Positions 25,518-36,887 of a stretch of 64,000 nucleotides of DNA are shown in pieces. A program made the translations under genes and the position numbers. Each line of letters opens with the position of its first letter. Position 1 is the stretch's first letter. This stretch comes from Paracidobacterium acidisoli. GTDB taxonomy: Bacteria; Acidobacteriota; Terriglobia; Terriglobales; Acidobacteriaceae. The notes below the pieces were generated by a model. It was not told the DNA's origin and searched no databases. It was given only the letters and a program-made list of their open reading frames with translations. The stretch is from contig NZ_QVQT02000006.1 in the NCBI RefSeq assembly GCF_003428625.2, forward strand, positions 372,001 through 436,000, in the 5' to 3' direction.

Positions 25518-27236
25518 ATGGTAAATCTGCGCCTTGCGCATAAACTGCGCATCAGCACCGCTGTGCTGATGCTTTTTGTCCTGATGGGGTCGCTGGCCGC
25601 GTACTGGAAGATCCGCCAGGCCAGCGAGCTCTCGGTCGATCTGTCGACGCGCCAGCTTCCGGCCATGCTGGCGATGCGTGATCTGCGCCTGCATGCCGTC
25701 GAATCGTCGACCGCGCTCAAATCGTATCTGCTCTTCGGCGTGGACCCGGCGATGGCGGCCCGTTACCGCGGGCAGTTCGACCGGGCGCAGCAGGAGGGTC
25801 TGACCTCGGTGCAGGCTATCGAATCCGCCCGCTCCTCGCTCGCGCGCAACGTCGACATGACCAGGCTCGACGCGATGCTCAGCGAGTATCACATCTACGA
25901 GGAGAAGCAGAAGACGGTCGCGCAGATGGCCTTCGGCCAGGGCAGCGACTCGACCGGCAAGGCCTTCGACCTGCTGCAGGGCGAAACGGCGCAGCACTAC
26001 GACCGGCTCTCCAGCCTGATGACGACCGTGCTCGACCAGCAGGTCGCAGCCTCCGGCCACAGCCTCGAGGAGACGGTGCATCTCAGCCATCTGGAGGCCA
26101 TTTACATGTGGCTGGCCACCTTTGCCGGCGGCCTGCTCGGCCTGCTGCTCTCCGAGGTGACCATCCGCCGCATCGTGCGCTCCATCGTCATGGTCGCCGA
26201 CCGCGCGCAGTCGATCGCCGAGGGCGATCTGATGAGCGAGGCGCTCAGCCTGGACTCGAACGACGAGGTCACCGGCCTGGCGCGCTCCGTGAACCAGATG
26301 CAGCAGAACCTGCGCGAGATGATCGGCACCATGGGCGAGATCGCCGCCACGGTCAACCAGGACGCGCTGGAGCTGACCCGCTCCGCCGCCGACTCCTCGC
26401 GGCGCACCAAGGAGCAGAGCCTGCAGACGCAGCAGGCCGCCGCCGCCATGCAGGAGATGTCGATCAGCATCGCCGAGGTCTCGCGCCACGCGCAGAACTC
26501 GGCCGCCAATGCCCGCCAGGCCGCGGCCACCGCGCGCGAAGGCGGCTCGATCGTCGATCAGATGCTGGTCAGCATGCAGTCGATCGCCGACTCGGTCCGC
26601 AACACCGCCGACACCGTGCAGCGCCTCGGCCGCGAGTCCGAACAGATCATTCGCATCGTCAACGTCATCGAGGAGATCGCGCAGAAGACCAACCTGCTGG
26701 CCCTCAACGCGGCCATCGAGGCGGCCCGCGCCGGTGAGCAGGGACGCGGCTTCGCCGTCGTCGCCGGAGAGGTCCGGCGTCTGGCCGAGTCGACGCGTAA
26801 CGCCACCAGCGAGATCGCTCAGATGATTCAGGGCATTCAGGGCCACACCCGCGGCGCCGTGCAGGCGATGGAGACCGGCACCGCGACCGTCAGCGAGGGC
26901 GTCGAAACCACGCGCCGCGCCGGCGAATCGCTGGCCCGCATCATCCAGGCCTCCGATCAGGTGGACTCGATGATCGCGCAGATTGCCACGGCGGCCACAC
27001 AGCAGGCCGAAGCGGCCCGCCAGTCGAGCGAAAACGTCGACGTCATCAACCGGCTGGGCGAAGAGAGCGCGGCGGCCATCCCCGCGATGAACACCATCGT
27101 CCATTCTGTCGAATCGGGCGCGCAGCGGCTGCAGCAGCACATCGGCAAATTCCGCATCGAGGAAAGCCGCGCCATCCTGCGTCCCGGCCTCTCCGTGCAT
27201 CCGGGTCCGCAGCCGGTTCCGGCCTACGGCGATTGA
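25518..27236 (+). CDS. Methyl-accepting chemotaxis protein
   Basis: 572-aa transmembrane chemoreceptor. TM1 is at about residues 10-30, then a periplasmic four-helix-bundle-type sensor (about 31-195), TM2 (about 196-216), a HAMP domain ([17 protein letters not shown]), and a long coiled-coil signalling domain. The hairpin tip reads [26 protein letters not shown], with [18 protein letters not shown] after it. No C-terminal NWETF-type tether is present. ATG 25518 follows GAGG by 9 nt; ATG 25503 is possible. No che genes are in the window, so its signalling array lies elsewhere. The ligand is unknown. Confidence 0.93.
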   Translation: MVNLRLAHKLRISTAVLMLFVLMGSLAAYWKIRQASELSVDLSTRQLPAMLAMRDLRLHAVESSTALKSYLLFGVDPAMAARYRGQFDRAQQEGLTSVQAIESARSSLARNVDMTRLDAMLSEYHIYEEKQKTVAQMAFGQGSDSTGKAFDLLQGETAQHYDRLSSLMTTVLDQQVAASGHSLEETVHLSHLEAIYMWLATFAGGLLGLLLSEVTIRRIVRSIVMVADRAQSIAEGDLMSEALSLDSNDEVTGLARSVNQMQQNLREMIGTMGEIAATVNQDALELTRSAADSSRRTKEQSLQTQQAAAAMQEMSISIAEVSRHAQNSAANARQAAATAREGGSIVDQMLVSMQSIADSVRNTADTVQRLGRESEQIIRIVNVIEEIAQKTNLLALNAAIEAARAGEQGRGFAVVAGEVRRLAESTRNATSEIAQMIQGIQGHTRGAVQAMETGTATVSEGVETTRRAGESLARIIQASDQVDSMIAQIATAATQQAEAARQSSENVDVINRLGEESAAAIPAMNTIVHSVESGAQRLQQHIGKFRIEESRAILRPGLSVHPGPQPVPAYGD

Positions 27237-27259
27237 TCCTTTTTGCGCGCAGGAACAGA

Positions 27260-27296
27260 AAAGGGCAGAGCCAACCCGCTCTGCCCTTTCTCTTTT
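27260..27296. terminator. Bidirectional terminator between chemoreceptor and secA
   Basis: A perfect 12-bp stem, AAAGGGCAGAGC (27260-27271) with GCTCTGCCCTTT (27278-27289), has a 6-nt loop and a following CTCTTTT. The A-rich left flank gives a T-rich tail on the minus strand as well. It separates convergent genes. Confidence 0.9.
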
Positions 27297-27323
27297 GCCT
27301 CAGTTCCCTGCTCTTTGCCGCGA

Positions 27324-30320
<2,997 letters not shown>

Positions 30321-30413
30321 AGCAGAATTTCCTCACTTTATAGTGTAAATGGTCCGGAGGAAGGGCGGCTTTTCGCCCGGCCCGGCAGGCAACACGATGA
30401 AATTCTCTCTTTT

Positions 30414-31124
30414 TTACCAGCCCATCTGGCGCATCCGCTCAAGAATGATCGCGCTGTAGCGATTCATGCGCTCGGGCCGCCGCTTCAGCGGAGCCGGCAG
30501 AATAGCGGCGAGCCGTGACGCCTTCTCCCGGTCGATGTTCCGCGCATCGGTTCGATACCAGGCATGCGATGCGGGCTCCGCGCCGTAAATCCCCGGACCC
30601 CATTCCACGACATTGAGGTAAAGCTCCAGAATGCGCCGCTTGCCGAGAACCAGCTCGGCCACCGGCACCAGTGTGAACTCCGCGCCCTTGCGAAGGATCG
30701 AGCGGCCCGTTCCGAAGAACAGGTTCTTCACCAGTTGCTGCGTAATCGTCGAGCCGCCGCGAATCCGTCCGCCCTCCATATCCTCTCCGGCTGCAAGCTC
30801 GATCTGGTGCCAGTCGAACCCGTGGTGCTGGTAGAAGCGCGCGTCCTCCGCCGCAATGACGGCGTGCTGAAGGTTAAGCGAGATCTGGCCGAGCGGAATG
30901 AATTTGTACCGCTCATGATAAGGCCGGTGTTGAACCCAGGCCTGCACGCGGCGCTGCATGTGGACCGCTGTTGTGGGCGGATCGACCCACCGGAGAGCCA
31001 CCAGCATCAGCGAAGCCAGCAGCCAGAGAGCCCCTGCGCCGATCCCAAACCATCGGGCCGCGAGAAGAAGACGATTCTTCTTTCGGGAGCGGGCTCTGAC
31101 GGATGTGGCAGGAGTTTCAGTCAT
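30414..31124 (-). CDS. mtgA: Monofunctional biosynthetic peptidoglycan transglycosylase
   Basis: GT51 enzyme that polymerises lipid II into glycan strands at the outer face of the inner membrane. 236 aa from ATG 31124: an N-terminal basic segment, one transmembrane helix (about 20-42), then the GT51 domain with the catalytic Glu in AVIAAEDARFYQHHGFDW, the GGSTITQQLVKNLFF motif and KRRILELYLNVVEWG. No transpeptidase domain. Lies about 90 bp upstream of secA on the same strand. Confidence 0.94.
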   Translation of the reverse strand: MTETPATSVRARSRKKNRLLLAARWFGIGAGALWLLASLMLVALRWVDPPTTAVHMQRRVQAWVQHRPYHERYKFIPLGQISLNLQHAVIAAEDARFYQHHGFDWHQIELAAGEDMEGGRIRGGSTITQQLVKNLFFGTGRSILRKGAEFTLVPVAELVLGKRRILELYLNVVEWGPGIYGAEPASHAWYRTDARNIDREKASRLAAILPAPLKRRPERMNRYSAIILERMRQMGW

Positions 31125-31152
31125 GCTCCAGAATAATTTGCCACAGACCGTC

Positions 31153-31596
31153 CTACCCTTCCACAAATGCCTTCAGCCGGCCCAGTGCCTCGTCCCACTG
31201 CGCCGAAACGAAGTCGAGATACTCGCGCATCTCCCGCACCGGCTGCGGGGCAAATTCAAAGAGGCTCTCGCGCCCCTGGCGCACGCAGCGCACCATCCGC
31301 ACACTCTCCAGCACGCGCAGATGCTTCGTCACCGCCTGCCGCGTCAGCCGCGAGCCTTCCGTAAGCTGCGAGATCGAGCAGCGCTGCCCGCGGCTCAGCG
31401 TTGCCAGCAGCGCCAGCCGCGTCTCGTCTCCCAGCGCCGCAAACACAGGCGCGGCGGAAGCGTTTGGCACCGGCCGCCGGGCAGCCCGAAACCTGCCCTG
31501 AGCCTGTCGAAAGACCGGCCCGTTTTTGGTCAGTATGCGGACCGATGCGGGTTTACCGCCCCTCTCCGCCGCGGTCTTACGGCCTCTTTGCGACAT
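31153..31596 (-). CDS. ArsR-type transcriptional regulator
   Basis: 147-aa winged-helix regulator. The domain from about residue 48 (APVFAALGDETRLALLATL) to about 130 contains the recognition helix region GSRLTRQAVTKHLRVLESVRMV. No CxC metal site is visible, so it is the non-metal ArsR branch that often pairs with SRPBCC proteins. It overlaps the upstream SRPBCC gene by 20 bp. The N-terminal 45 residues are basic and partly encoded by a REP-like repeat (31492-31513). A GTG at 31470 could start a 105-aa form without it. Confidence 0.86.
   Translation of the reverse strand: MSQRGRKTAAERGGKPASVRILTKNGPVFRQAQGRFRAARRPVPNASAAPVFAALGDETRLALLATLSRGQRCSISQLTEGSRLTRQAVTKHLRVLESVRMVRCVRQGRESLFEFAPQPVREMREYLDFVSAQWDEALGRLKAFVEG
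31492..31513. repeat. REP-like repeat inside the arsR coding sequence
   Basis: The minus strand reads CTTTCGACAGGCTCAGGGCA within the arsR N-terminal region. This core (TTCGACA-G-GCTCAGG) is a widespread intergenic repeat in many bacterial genomes, recalled from general knowledge. Here it is translated as FRQAQGR-type residues without breaking the frame. Confidence 0.6.
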
Positions 31597-32029
31597 ATTC
31601 CCGAATATTCTCCATCTGCTGCGCCCACCCGCCGTCGTTCATCCGGAAGGCCTCCAGCCGCCGCTCCGCCGGAATCTTCTCAAAGCCCGACTCGGTCACC
31701 GTCAGCAGCGTTCCCTCTTCCGTCTTCTTCAGATGGAACTCGACCAGCGTCGGCGTCTCCTGCGAATAATCCTTCTTCGCATCCACCGCGTACGGGTGCC
31801 ACGTATACGAAAAGTAGTGCTCGGGCTCGATCTTCTGCACCACCACCTCCATTCGCATGTGCTCATAACCCGGCCAGGTAATGTAGCCGCCCGCCGTTTG
31901 CCCCGCAACGAACGGGCCCTCCAGCTTTACGCGAAACCACTCGCCAAACTGCTCGTGATCCGTCAGCGCCTTCCATACCCGCGACACCGGCGCCTTCAGC
32001 TCAATCCGCTTCTCAATGCGATGCTCCAT
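31577..32029 (-). CDS. SRPBCC (AHSA1-like) domain protein
   Basis: 150-aa helix-grip protein of the AHSA1/START-like group, which forms a hydrophobic ligand pocket. Seen: IEKRIELKAPVSRVWKALTDHEQFGEWF at the N-terminus and the C-terminal helix GGWAQQMENIREYVAKRP. The start is ATG 32029; the longer frame to 32053 would lie inside the candidate operator. First gene of a two-gene unit with the ArsR regulator, which probably controls it. The ligand is unknown. Confidence 0.88.
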   Translation of the reverse strand: MEHRIEKRIELKAPVSRVWKALTDHEQFGEWFRVKLEGPFVAGQTAGGYITWPGYEHMRMEVVVQKIEPEHYFSYTWHPYAVDAKKDYSQETPTLVEFHLKKTEEGTLLTVTESGFEKIPAERRLEAFRMNDGGWAQQMENIREYVAKRP

Positions 32030-32046
32030 CGTTACGCAACCTCTGT

Positions 32047-32093
32047 GTTGCATATTAGGCCAACCGACTTTCGATATGCAACCATTTTGTTGC
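32047..32093 (-). promoter_or_regulatory. Candidate ArsR operator upstream of SRPBCC-arsR
   Basis: GTTGCATAT (32047-32055) and ATATGCAAC (32074-32082) form a 9-bp inverted repeat. The second arm also starts a tighter one, GCAAC-6 nt-GTTGC (32078-32093). The overlapping GCAAC/GTTGC half-sites just upstream of the unit fit autoregulation by the downstream ArsR protein. Confidence 0.55.
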
Positions 32094-32159
32094 CTGTTTA
32101 GATCTTTGCTTCTGCCGCACCACTACAGGGCAGAAGTCCTGCGCAGATGCCGTCGAGAG

Positions 32160-33131
32160 CTACTTCGCGCGGGGGTGGGTGCGGTCGTAGACCTCGGCCA
32201 CCTGGCCGACGGTGAGCTGCGTATAACGCTGCGTCGTCGAGAGCCGCTCGTGCCCCAGCAGCTCCTGAATGGCGCGCAGGTCCGCGCCCTCCTCCAGCAT
32301 GTGCGTGCCGAAGGCGTGCCGCAGCGTATGCGGATGCACCTCCGACGGCAGCCCGTGGGCCAGCGCAATGCGCTTTACGATGCGGCCCACGCTGCGCGTC
32401 GTCAGCCGCAGCTGCGATCCGTTCTTTGAGCCCTTCAGCCGCGCATTCAGCAGCAGCGCTTCGCTCGATCGATGTGTTGCCGCAGCCGCTTTCCCCGCCG
32501 CCAGCTTCGCTTCCCGCAGGGGCAGGTACGCGCGCAGAGCCTGCGCCGCCGCATCGCCCAGCGGAACATAGCGCTCCTTCCGCCCTTTGCCGCGCACCAG
32601 GATCGCCTCGTTCGCCCAGTGAATGTCCTTCAGGTCCAACCCGACCAGCTCCGCATTGCGGATGCCGCATCCGTACAGCAGCTCGAAGATCACGCGGTCG
32701 CGCTCCGGCCACGCCGTGGCTTCGGTATCGGCGGTTCCATCGACGGCGCGATTCATCTCCTCGATCGTGGGCACGCGCGGCAGATGCTTCGGCAGCTTCG
32801 GCGTGGCGACAAGAGCCGCCGGGCTCTGCTCCACCTCGCCCTGCCGCGCCAGCCATTTGAACCACGAGCGAATGGACGCCAGCGCACGCGCCACCGAGGC
32901 TTTGGAGAGCCCGCGCTGATACAGCTCGCTCAGATACGCGCGAATGTGCGGGTGCTCGATCTTCCGTACAGAAAAATCTGCTCCATGCGCGGCAATGAGA
33001 AACGCGGCAAAGCCGTGCAGCTCGCGCTCGTAGGCCCGCAGCGTGTGCGCAGAAGCGCCGCGCTCATGCGCCAGCGCGGCAAGAAAGCGTTCGGTGAGCC
33101 GCACGATCTCCGGCTTTATCGCTTCAGACAT
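32160..33131 (-). CDS. xerC: XerC-like tyrosine recombinase
   Basis: 323-aa site-specific recombinase. N-terminal SAM-like core-binding domain (about 10-100), then the catalytic domain with Arg in [12 protein letters not shown], Lys in [12 protein letters not shown], the [14 protein letters not shown] box (His/Arg), and the His and Tyr nucleophile in [15 protein letters not shown]. Longer than E. coli XerC, mostly through an insert around [17 protein letters not shown] second Xer gene lies 0.5 kb upstream on the same strand, and these are probably the XerC/XerD pair for chromosome dimer resolution. Which is C and which is D is by similarity only. Confidence 0.85.
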   Translation of the reverse strand: MSEAIKPEIVRLTERFLAALAHERGASAHTLRAYERELHGFAAFLIAAHGADFSVRKIEHPHIRAYLSELYQRGLSKASVARALASIRSWFKWLARQGEVEQSPAALVATPKLPKHLPRVPTIEEMNRAVDGTADTEATAWPERDRVIFELLYGCGIRNAELVGLDLKDIHWANEAILVRGKGRKERYVPLGDAAAQALRAYLPLREAKLAAGKAAAATHRSSEALLLNARLKGSKNGSQLRLTTRSVGRIVKRIALAHGLPSEVHPHTLRHAFGTHMLEEGADLRAIQELLGHERLSTTQRYTQLTVGQVAEVYDRTHPRAK

Positions 33132-33624
33132 GGCGCTTTCGCCTCGCAATCACGGCATCAAGGGTCCACCGGTCATATGCCGCGCAGGCCGCCAGGAGCC
33201 AGGACCCCGCGACGTAAACGAAAACGCCATAGTTGAGCGGATCGTGGATGCCGAGCACCGCCGTCATCGACAGGCCGAAGGCCAGCGTCAGCAGGCCGCT
33301 GAGCAATGCCGCGGCACGAAGCATGAGACCGGTCACCAGCAGAACACCCAGAACCGTTTCTGCAAACGTCGCGATCCACGCGAGCGCGGGAACCATCGCG
33401 GCCGGACTCCAGGGATTGAGCGTGGCTGTATAGGCCACGAAGTTGTGAAAGTTTCCCCACGCGACCGATGAAGTTCCCAGCGGTCCCCAGATTCCAAAAC
33501 GGTCGGCCACGGCGGAAAGAAACCCGGCGCCCAGCGACAGCCTCAGAAGGAGAGACGCGAACTCGAACTGCATTCGATGGCCGCGCGGCATTTCATCTCT
33601 TTCATTACGACTCCCGCTGGCCAT
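33124..33624 (-). CDS. DoxX-family membrane protein
   Basis: 166-aa inner-membrane protein with four hydrophobic helices, DoxX/DoxD-like: [20 protein letters not shown] near the N-terminus, then [21 protein letters not shown] and [25 protein letters not shown] 33624 has an AGGAG site 5 nt upstream and abuts the xerD stop (TGATG), so it is coupled to xerD. Its end overlaps the xerC start by 8 bp. The role is unknown; the position inside a xer pair is odd. Confidence 0.82.
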   Translation of the reverse strand: MASGSRNERDEMPRGHRMQFEFASLLLRLSLGAGFLSAVADRFGIWGPLGTSSVAWGNFHNFVAYTATLNPWSPAAMVPALAWIATFAETVLGVLLVTGLMLRAAALLSGLLTLAFGLSMTAVLGIHDPLNYGVFVYVAGSWLLAACAAYDRWTLDAVIARRKRHV

Positions 33625-34547
33625 CACGGCTCCTGCGGGCTTCGCTTTGCCCGGGGATGATGCTCGCGGTGCACGGCCTTCAGCCGCCCCAGCGCGAGAT
33701 GCGTATACACCTGCGTCGTCGCGATGTCGGCGTGGCCCAGCAGCGTCTGCACGGTGCGCAGATCGGCTCCGCCCTCTACCATGTGCGTGGCGCAGCTGTG
33801 CCGCAGCATATGCGGGCTTGCGTGCCGGTCGCTCTGCTTCACCAGCTGCCAGATCCACTGCCGCGTCAGCGGCTCGCCGCGCACGGAAAGAAAGAGCGTC
33901 ACGGCAAGGCTTGATGACTTTGCCAGAGCCGGGCGTCCCTGCTTCAGATAGGTCTCCAGCGCCTCGACCGCGGCGCGGCCCAGAGGAACAATGCGCTCCT
34001 TGTCGCCCTTGCCCCGCACCAGCACCCGTCCGGCATCGAGCGAGAGATCGGCAACGTGCAGCCCGGTCAGCTCCGAGACGCGCAGGCCGCCCGCGTACAG
34101 CAGCTCCAGAATGGCGCGGTCGCGCAGCGCAATCGCATCCGCCTCGGGATGATCGGCGGCCATACCGGCCTGCTCCAGCATCGACTTCACTTCGCTCTGC
34201 GCCAGCGACTTCGGCAGCACCTTCCACGCCGACGGCGAATCGAGATTCAGCGTCGGATCTCTGTCGATCTTCTTGTCCAGCAATAGCCAGCGATATAAGC
34301 CGCGCAGACACGACAGCTTGCGCGCTGCCGACCGCGACTCGACGCCATGCTTTCCCAGATGCTCCAGAAAGCCCGAGACGTGCTGCTGCCGCGCGTGGAG
34401 AAAGACCGTATTCTCCAGCTCCAGAAACTCGGCAAACTGCAGCAGGTCGCGCTCGTACGCCTCGATGCTCAGCGGGCGCAGCCCCTTTTCGATGCGCAGG
34501 TACGCCAGATACTCGCGCAGAATCTCGGCATTGCCGGGCACACTCAC
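33624..34547 (-). CDS. xerD: XerD-like tyrosine recombinase
   Basis: 307-aa site-specific recombinase with the usual XerD length. Core-binding domain at residues 5-95, then catalytic Arg in GGLRVSELTGL, Lys in GKGDKERIVPLG, the box HASPHMLRHSCATHM, and His plus Tyr in LLGHADIATTQVYTH. First gene of xerD-doxX-xerC. The spacing of catalytic residues fits XerD better than the 323-aa neighbour. The target dif site is not in this window. Confidence 0.9.
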   Translation of the reverse strand: MSVPGNAEILREYLAYLRIEKGLRPLSIEAYERDLLQFAEFLELENTVFLHARQQHVSGFLEHLGKHGVESRSAARKLSCLRGLYRWLLLDKKIDRDPTLNLDSPSAWKVLPKSLAQSEVKSMLEQAGMAADHPEADAIALRDRAILELLYAGGLRVSELTGLHVADLSLDAGRVLVRGKGDKERIVPLGRAAVEALETYLKQGRPALAKSSSLAVTLFLSVRGEPLTRQWIWQLVKQSDRHASPHMLRHSCATHMVEGGADLRTVQTLLGHADIATTQVYTHLALGRLKAVHREHHPRAKRSPQEP

Positions 34548-34622
34548 ACTCTGATTATCCGCAATACGGCTGATTGAAAACAGCGCGGAGGAACCAGACT
34601 CATCAGCCCCCAGGCATCCGCC

Positions 34623-36764
34623 TCACGGCTGCGGAGCGACCGGCAGCTCGATGTGCGAGCCGGCGTAGATGCGCTGCCCGGCGGGCTTAAAATCCGCGGG
34701 CTGCGCTTCCATGATGTTCGGCACGAAGGTCTGCGGGTTGCGGTCGTAGAGCGGGAACCAACTGCTCTGCACCTGCACCATAACGCGGTGGCCTTTCAGA
34801 AAAACGTGGTCCGCGCCGTGCAGGCTGAATGTGTACTCCTCCGGCTGGTTCGCCGGAATGGCTTCTGGATGCGCATAGCCTTCGCGGTATCGGCCGCGAA
34901 AGATCTCGTCGACGATCATCAGCTCGTAGCCGGACATCTTTCCCAGGGAAGGGTCGTCCGGGTACTCGTCGATCAGCTTCACCACCCAGTCGCTGTCCGT
35001 GCCCGAGGTCGACGCCGTCAGATCGGCCACCACATCGCCCGTAATGGTCAGATCGTGATCGAGCGGCGCCGTCGTCCATGAGGCGACATCCTTCCGGCCG
35101 TTGAGAAACCGCTGATCCTGCACCAGCCACGTGTACCAGCCTGAGCCGGCCGGCGCATACGTCGCCTCGATGGGGCGCCTGCGATAAGGCACCGGATCTG
35201 CCGGATCGGAGGTATACGCGACAAAAGCCTTTGTATCGGCCGGCATGCTGAAGCCGAGAGAGCCATCGGCCTGCAGATAAAGATCGCGCTCCTTCACGTT
35301 CTTTGGAGGCCACTGGTCGTAGCGCATCCAGCGGTCGCTGCCCGTCTGAAAGGCGGCCGTATTCTTCACATCGAATCCCGGCTGATCCTTCAGGTAATAC
35401 GCGAAGAAGGGCGCCTCGATCTGCGCACGATACTCATCGCCCACCGGAGCGCCAAAGTCCAGCGCGCCGAGATGCCGCGTGGTCTGCGACCAGCCGCCGT
35501 GACGCCAGGGCCCGAGCGCGAGAAAGACGCGATGCATCGGATCGCCGGGCTGGTTGTGAGGCTCAAGCACAGCATACTGCTCCTGCGGCCCCCACATATC
35601 TTCCTGATCCCACCAGCCACCCACTTCGAGCGTCGGCACCGTCACGGAATTGAGGTGATACTGCACCGCGCGCGATCGCCAGAACTCGTCGTACGACGGA
35701 TGATCGAGGAAGGCCTTCCACGTCGGCAGATCAGAGGAGCCGGAGATCTTTCCCGCCTGGGCAAACGATCCGGCATGCAGAAAATAGTCGTAGGCGTCTT
35801 CGTTCAGCCAGCCGAAGGTTGCCTGCTTACTGCTCTCCATGCCCAGCACATAGTCGTAGCCGTAACTCTGGCGAAAGGCTCCGTTATGAAAGAAGTCGTC
35901 GCCGATCCACACATCGGTCATGGGAGCCTGCGGCGAAATGGCCTTCACCGCGGGATGAGGATCGATACCCGCCTCCGCGGCCAGAAACCCCGGATACGAG
36001 ATGCCCAGCACCCCGACGCGTCCATTGTTGCGGGAAACGTGTTTGAGAAGCCACGCCACCGTGTCATACGTGTCGGTGCTTTCATCCACCGCATGCGGAT
36101 CGTGATGATCCACAATCGGGCGCATCATTACGAACGTGCCCTGCGATCCATAGCGGCCGCGGATATCTTCCATCACAAAGATATAGCCGCTCTGCGCCAG
36201 CTCCGTATTTTCCGCGTTGATGCTGTCCGAGGCCGCCCAGTCCACTCCGTACGGGGTTCTCTGCATCAGAAACGGCAGTGGCGCCTGCGTGTCTTTTGGG
36301 CGAAGAATGATGGCGTGCAGCCTGACCCCGTCGCGCATCGGGATCATCACCTCTTCCCGGTCGTAGGGGCGGAAGTGGTTCGGCTCAGGACGGCCGTCGA
36401 TCCTTGGATCGAACGACTCCTGCTCGTCCGCGATGCGCCGGACGCCGGTCACTTTGCCTGCGGCATCTTTTTCAAAGCGGTAATGCACCGAGCCGCCGCC
36501 CGCGGTGAAGGTATCGGAGGACTGCGCCGTCAGATCGAAGCGTGGGGAGCGGGCCGATTCAACGTAGAGGTGATCTCCGTCCTCGAAAAACGAGAGGATG
36601 ATGTCCGGCTCATCCTGCGAGCGATACCGGCCGGCATAGCTGCGCAGCGTAGCCTTGTCCACATGGACCGGATCGGCAGTTGCCTGCTGCGCGCAGCACG
36701 CCGCGATGGAAAGAACAGCGCCCGCAAGCAGAACAAGTGGGGCAGCAACGCGCGAACAGAGCAT
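34623..36764 (-). CDS. CocE/NonD family hydrolase (S15-like)
   Basis: 713-aa exported serine hydrolase. A lipoprotein-like signal ends at LSIAAC (about residue 24), then an N-terminal beta domain of DUF3471 type (about 30-115) precedes the CocE alpha/beta-hydrolase core. The nucleophile is in GISYPGFLAAEAG, and DIRGRYGSQGTF lies just before. The C-terminal jelly-roll (XPD C-terminal domain) runs from about 490. Possible activities are acyl-amino-acid or X-Pro peptide hydrolysis; the substrate is not predictable. ATG 36764 has AGGAG 11 nt upstream. Lies downstream of the CRTAC1 gene on the same strand. Confidence 0.87.
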   Translation of the reverse strand: MLCSRVAAPLVLLAGAVLSIAACCAQQATADPVHVDKATLRSYAGRYRSQDEPDIILSFFEDGDHLYVESARSPRFDLTAQSSDTFTAGGGSVHYRFEKDAAGKVTGVRRIADEQESFDPRIDGRPEPNHFRPYDREEVMIPMRDGVRLHAIILRPKDTQAPLPFLMQRTPYGVDWAASDSINAENTELAQSGYIFVMEDIRGRYGSQGTFVMMRPIVDHHDPHAVDESTDTYDTVAWLLKHVSRNNGRVGVLGISYPGFLAAEAGIDPHPAVKAISPQAPMTDVWIGDDFFHNGAFRQSYGYDYVLGMESSKQATFGWLNEDAYDYFLHAGSFAQAGKISGSSDLPTWKAFLDHPSYDEFWRSRAVQYHLNSVTVPTLEVGGWWDQEDMWGPQEQYAVLEPHNQPGDPMHRVFLALGPWRHGGWSQTTRHLGALDFGAPVGDEYRAQIEAPFFAYYLKDQPGFDVKNTAAFQTGSDRWMRYDQWPPKNVKERDLYLQADGSLGFSMPADTKAFVAYTSDPADPVPYRRRPIEATYAPAGSGWYTWLVQDQRFLNGRKDVASWTTAPLDHDLTITGDVVADLTASTSGTDSDWVVKLIDEYPDDPSLGKMSGYELMIVDEIFRGRYREGYAHPEAIPANQPEEYTFSLHGADHVFLKGHRVMVQVQSSWFPLYDRNPQTFVPNIMEAQPADFKPAGQRIYAGSHIELPVAPQP

Positions 36765-36887
36765 GAATGAAGGGCTCCTGGCAACGGAAGGTCTGCACCA
36801 GTGTAGCCGCACTGCAATGACGGCGCCCCGAAATTTCGCCTCTGTATCTGCCCTGCCGCATGCCCCCGGCGACGACAGCCGCGCCGG

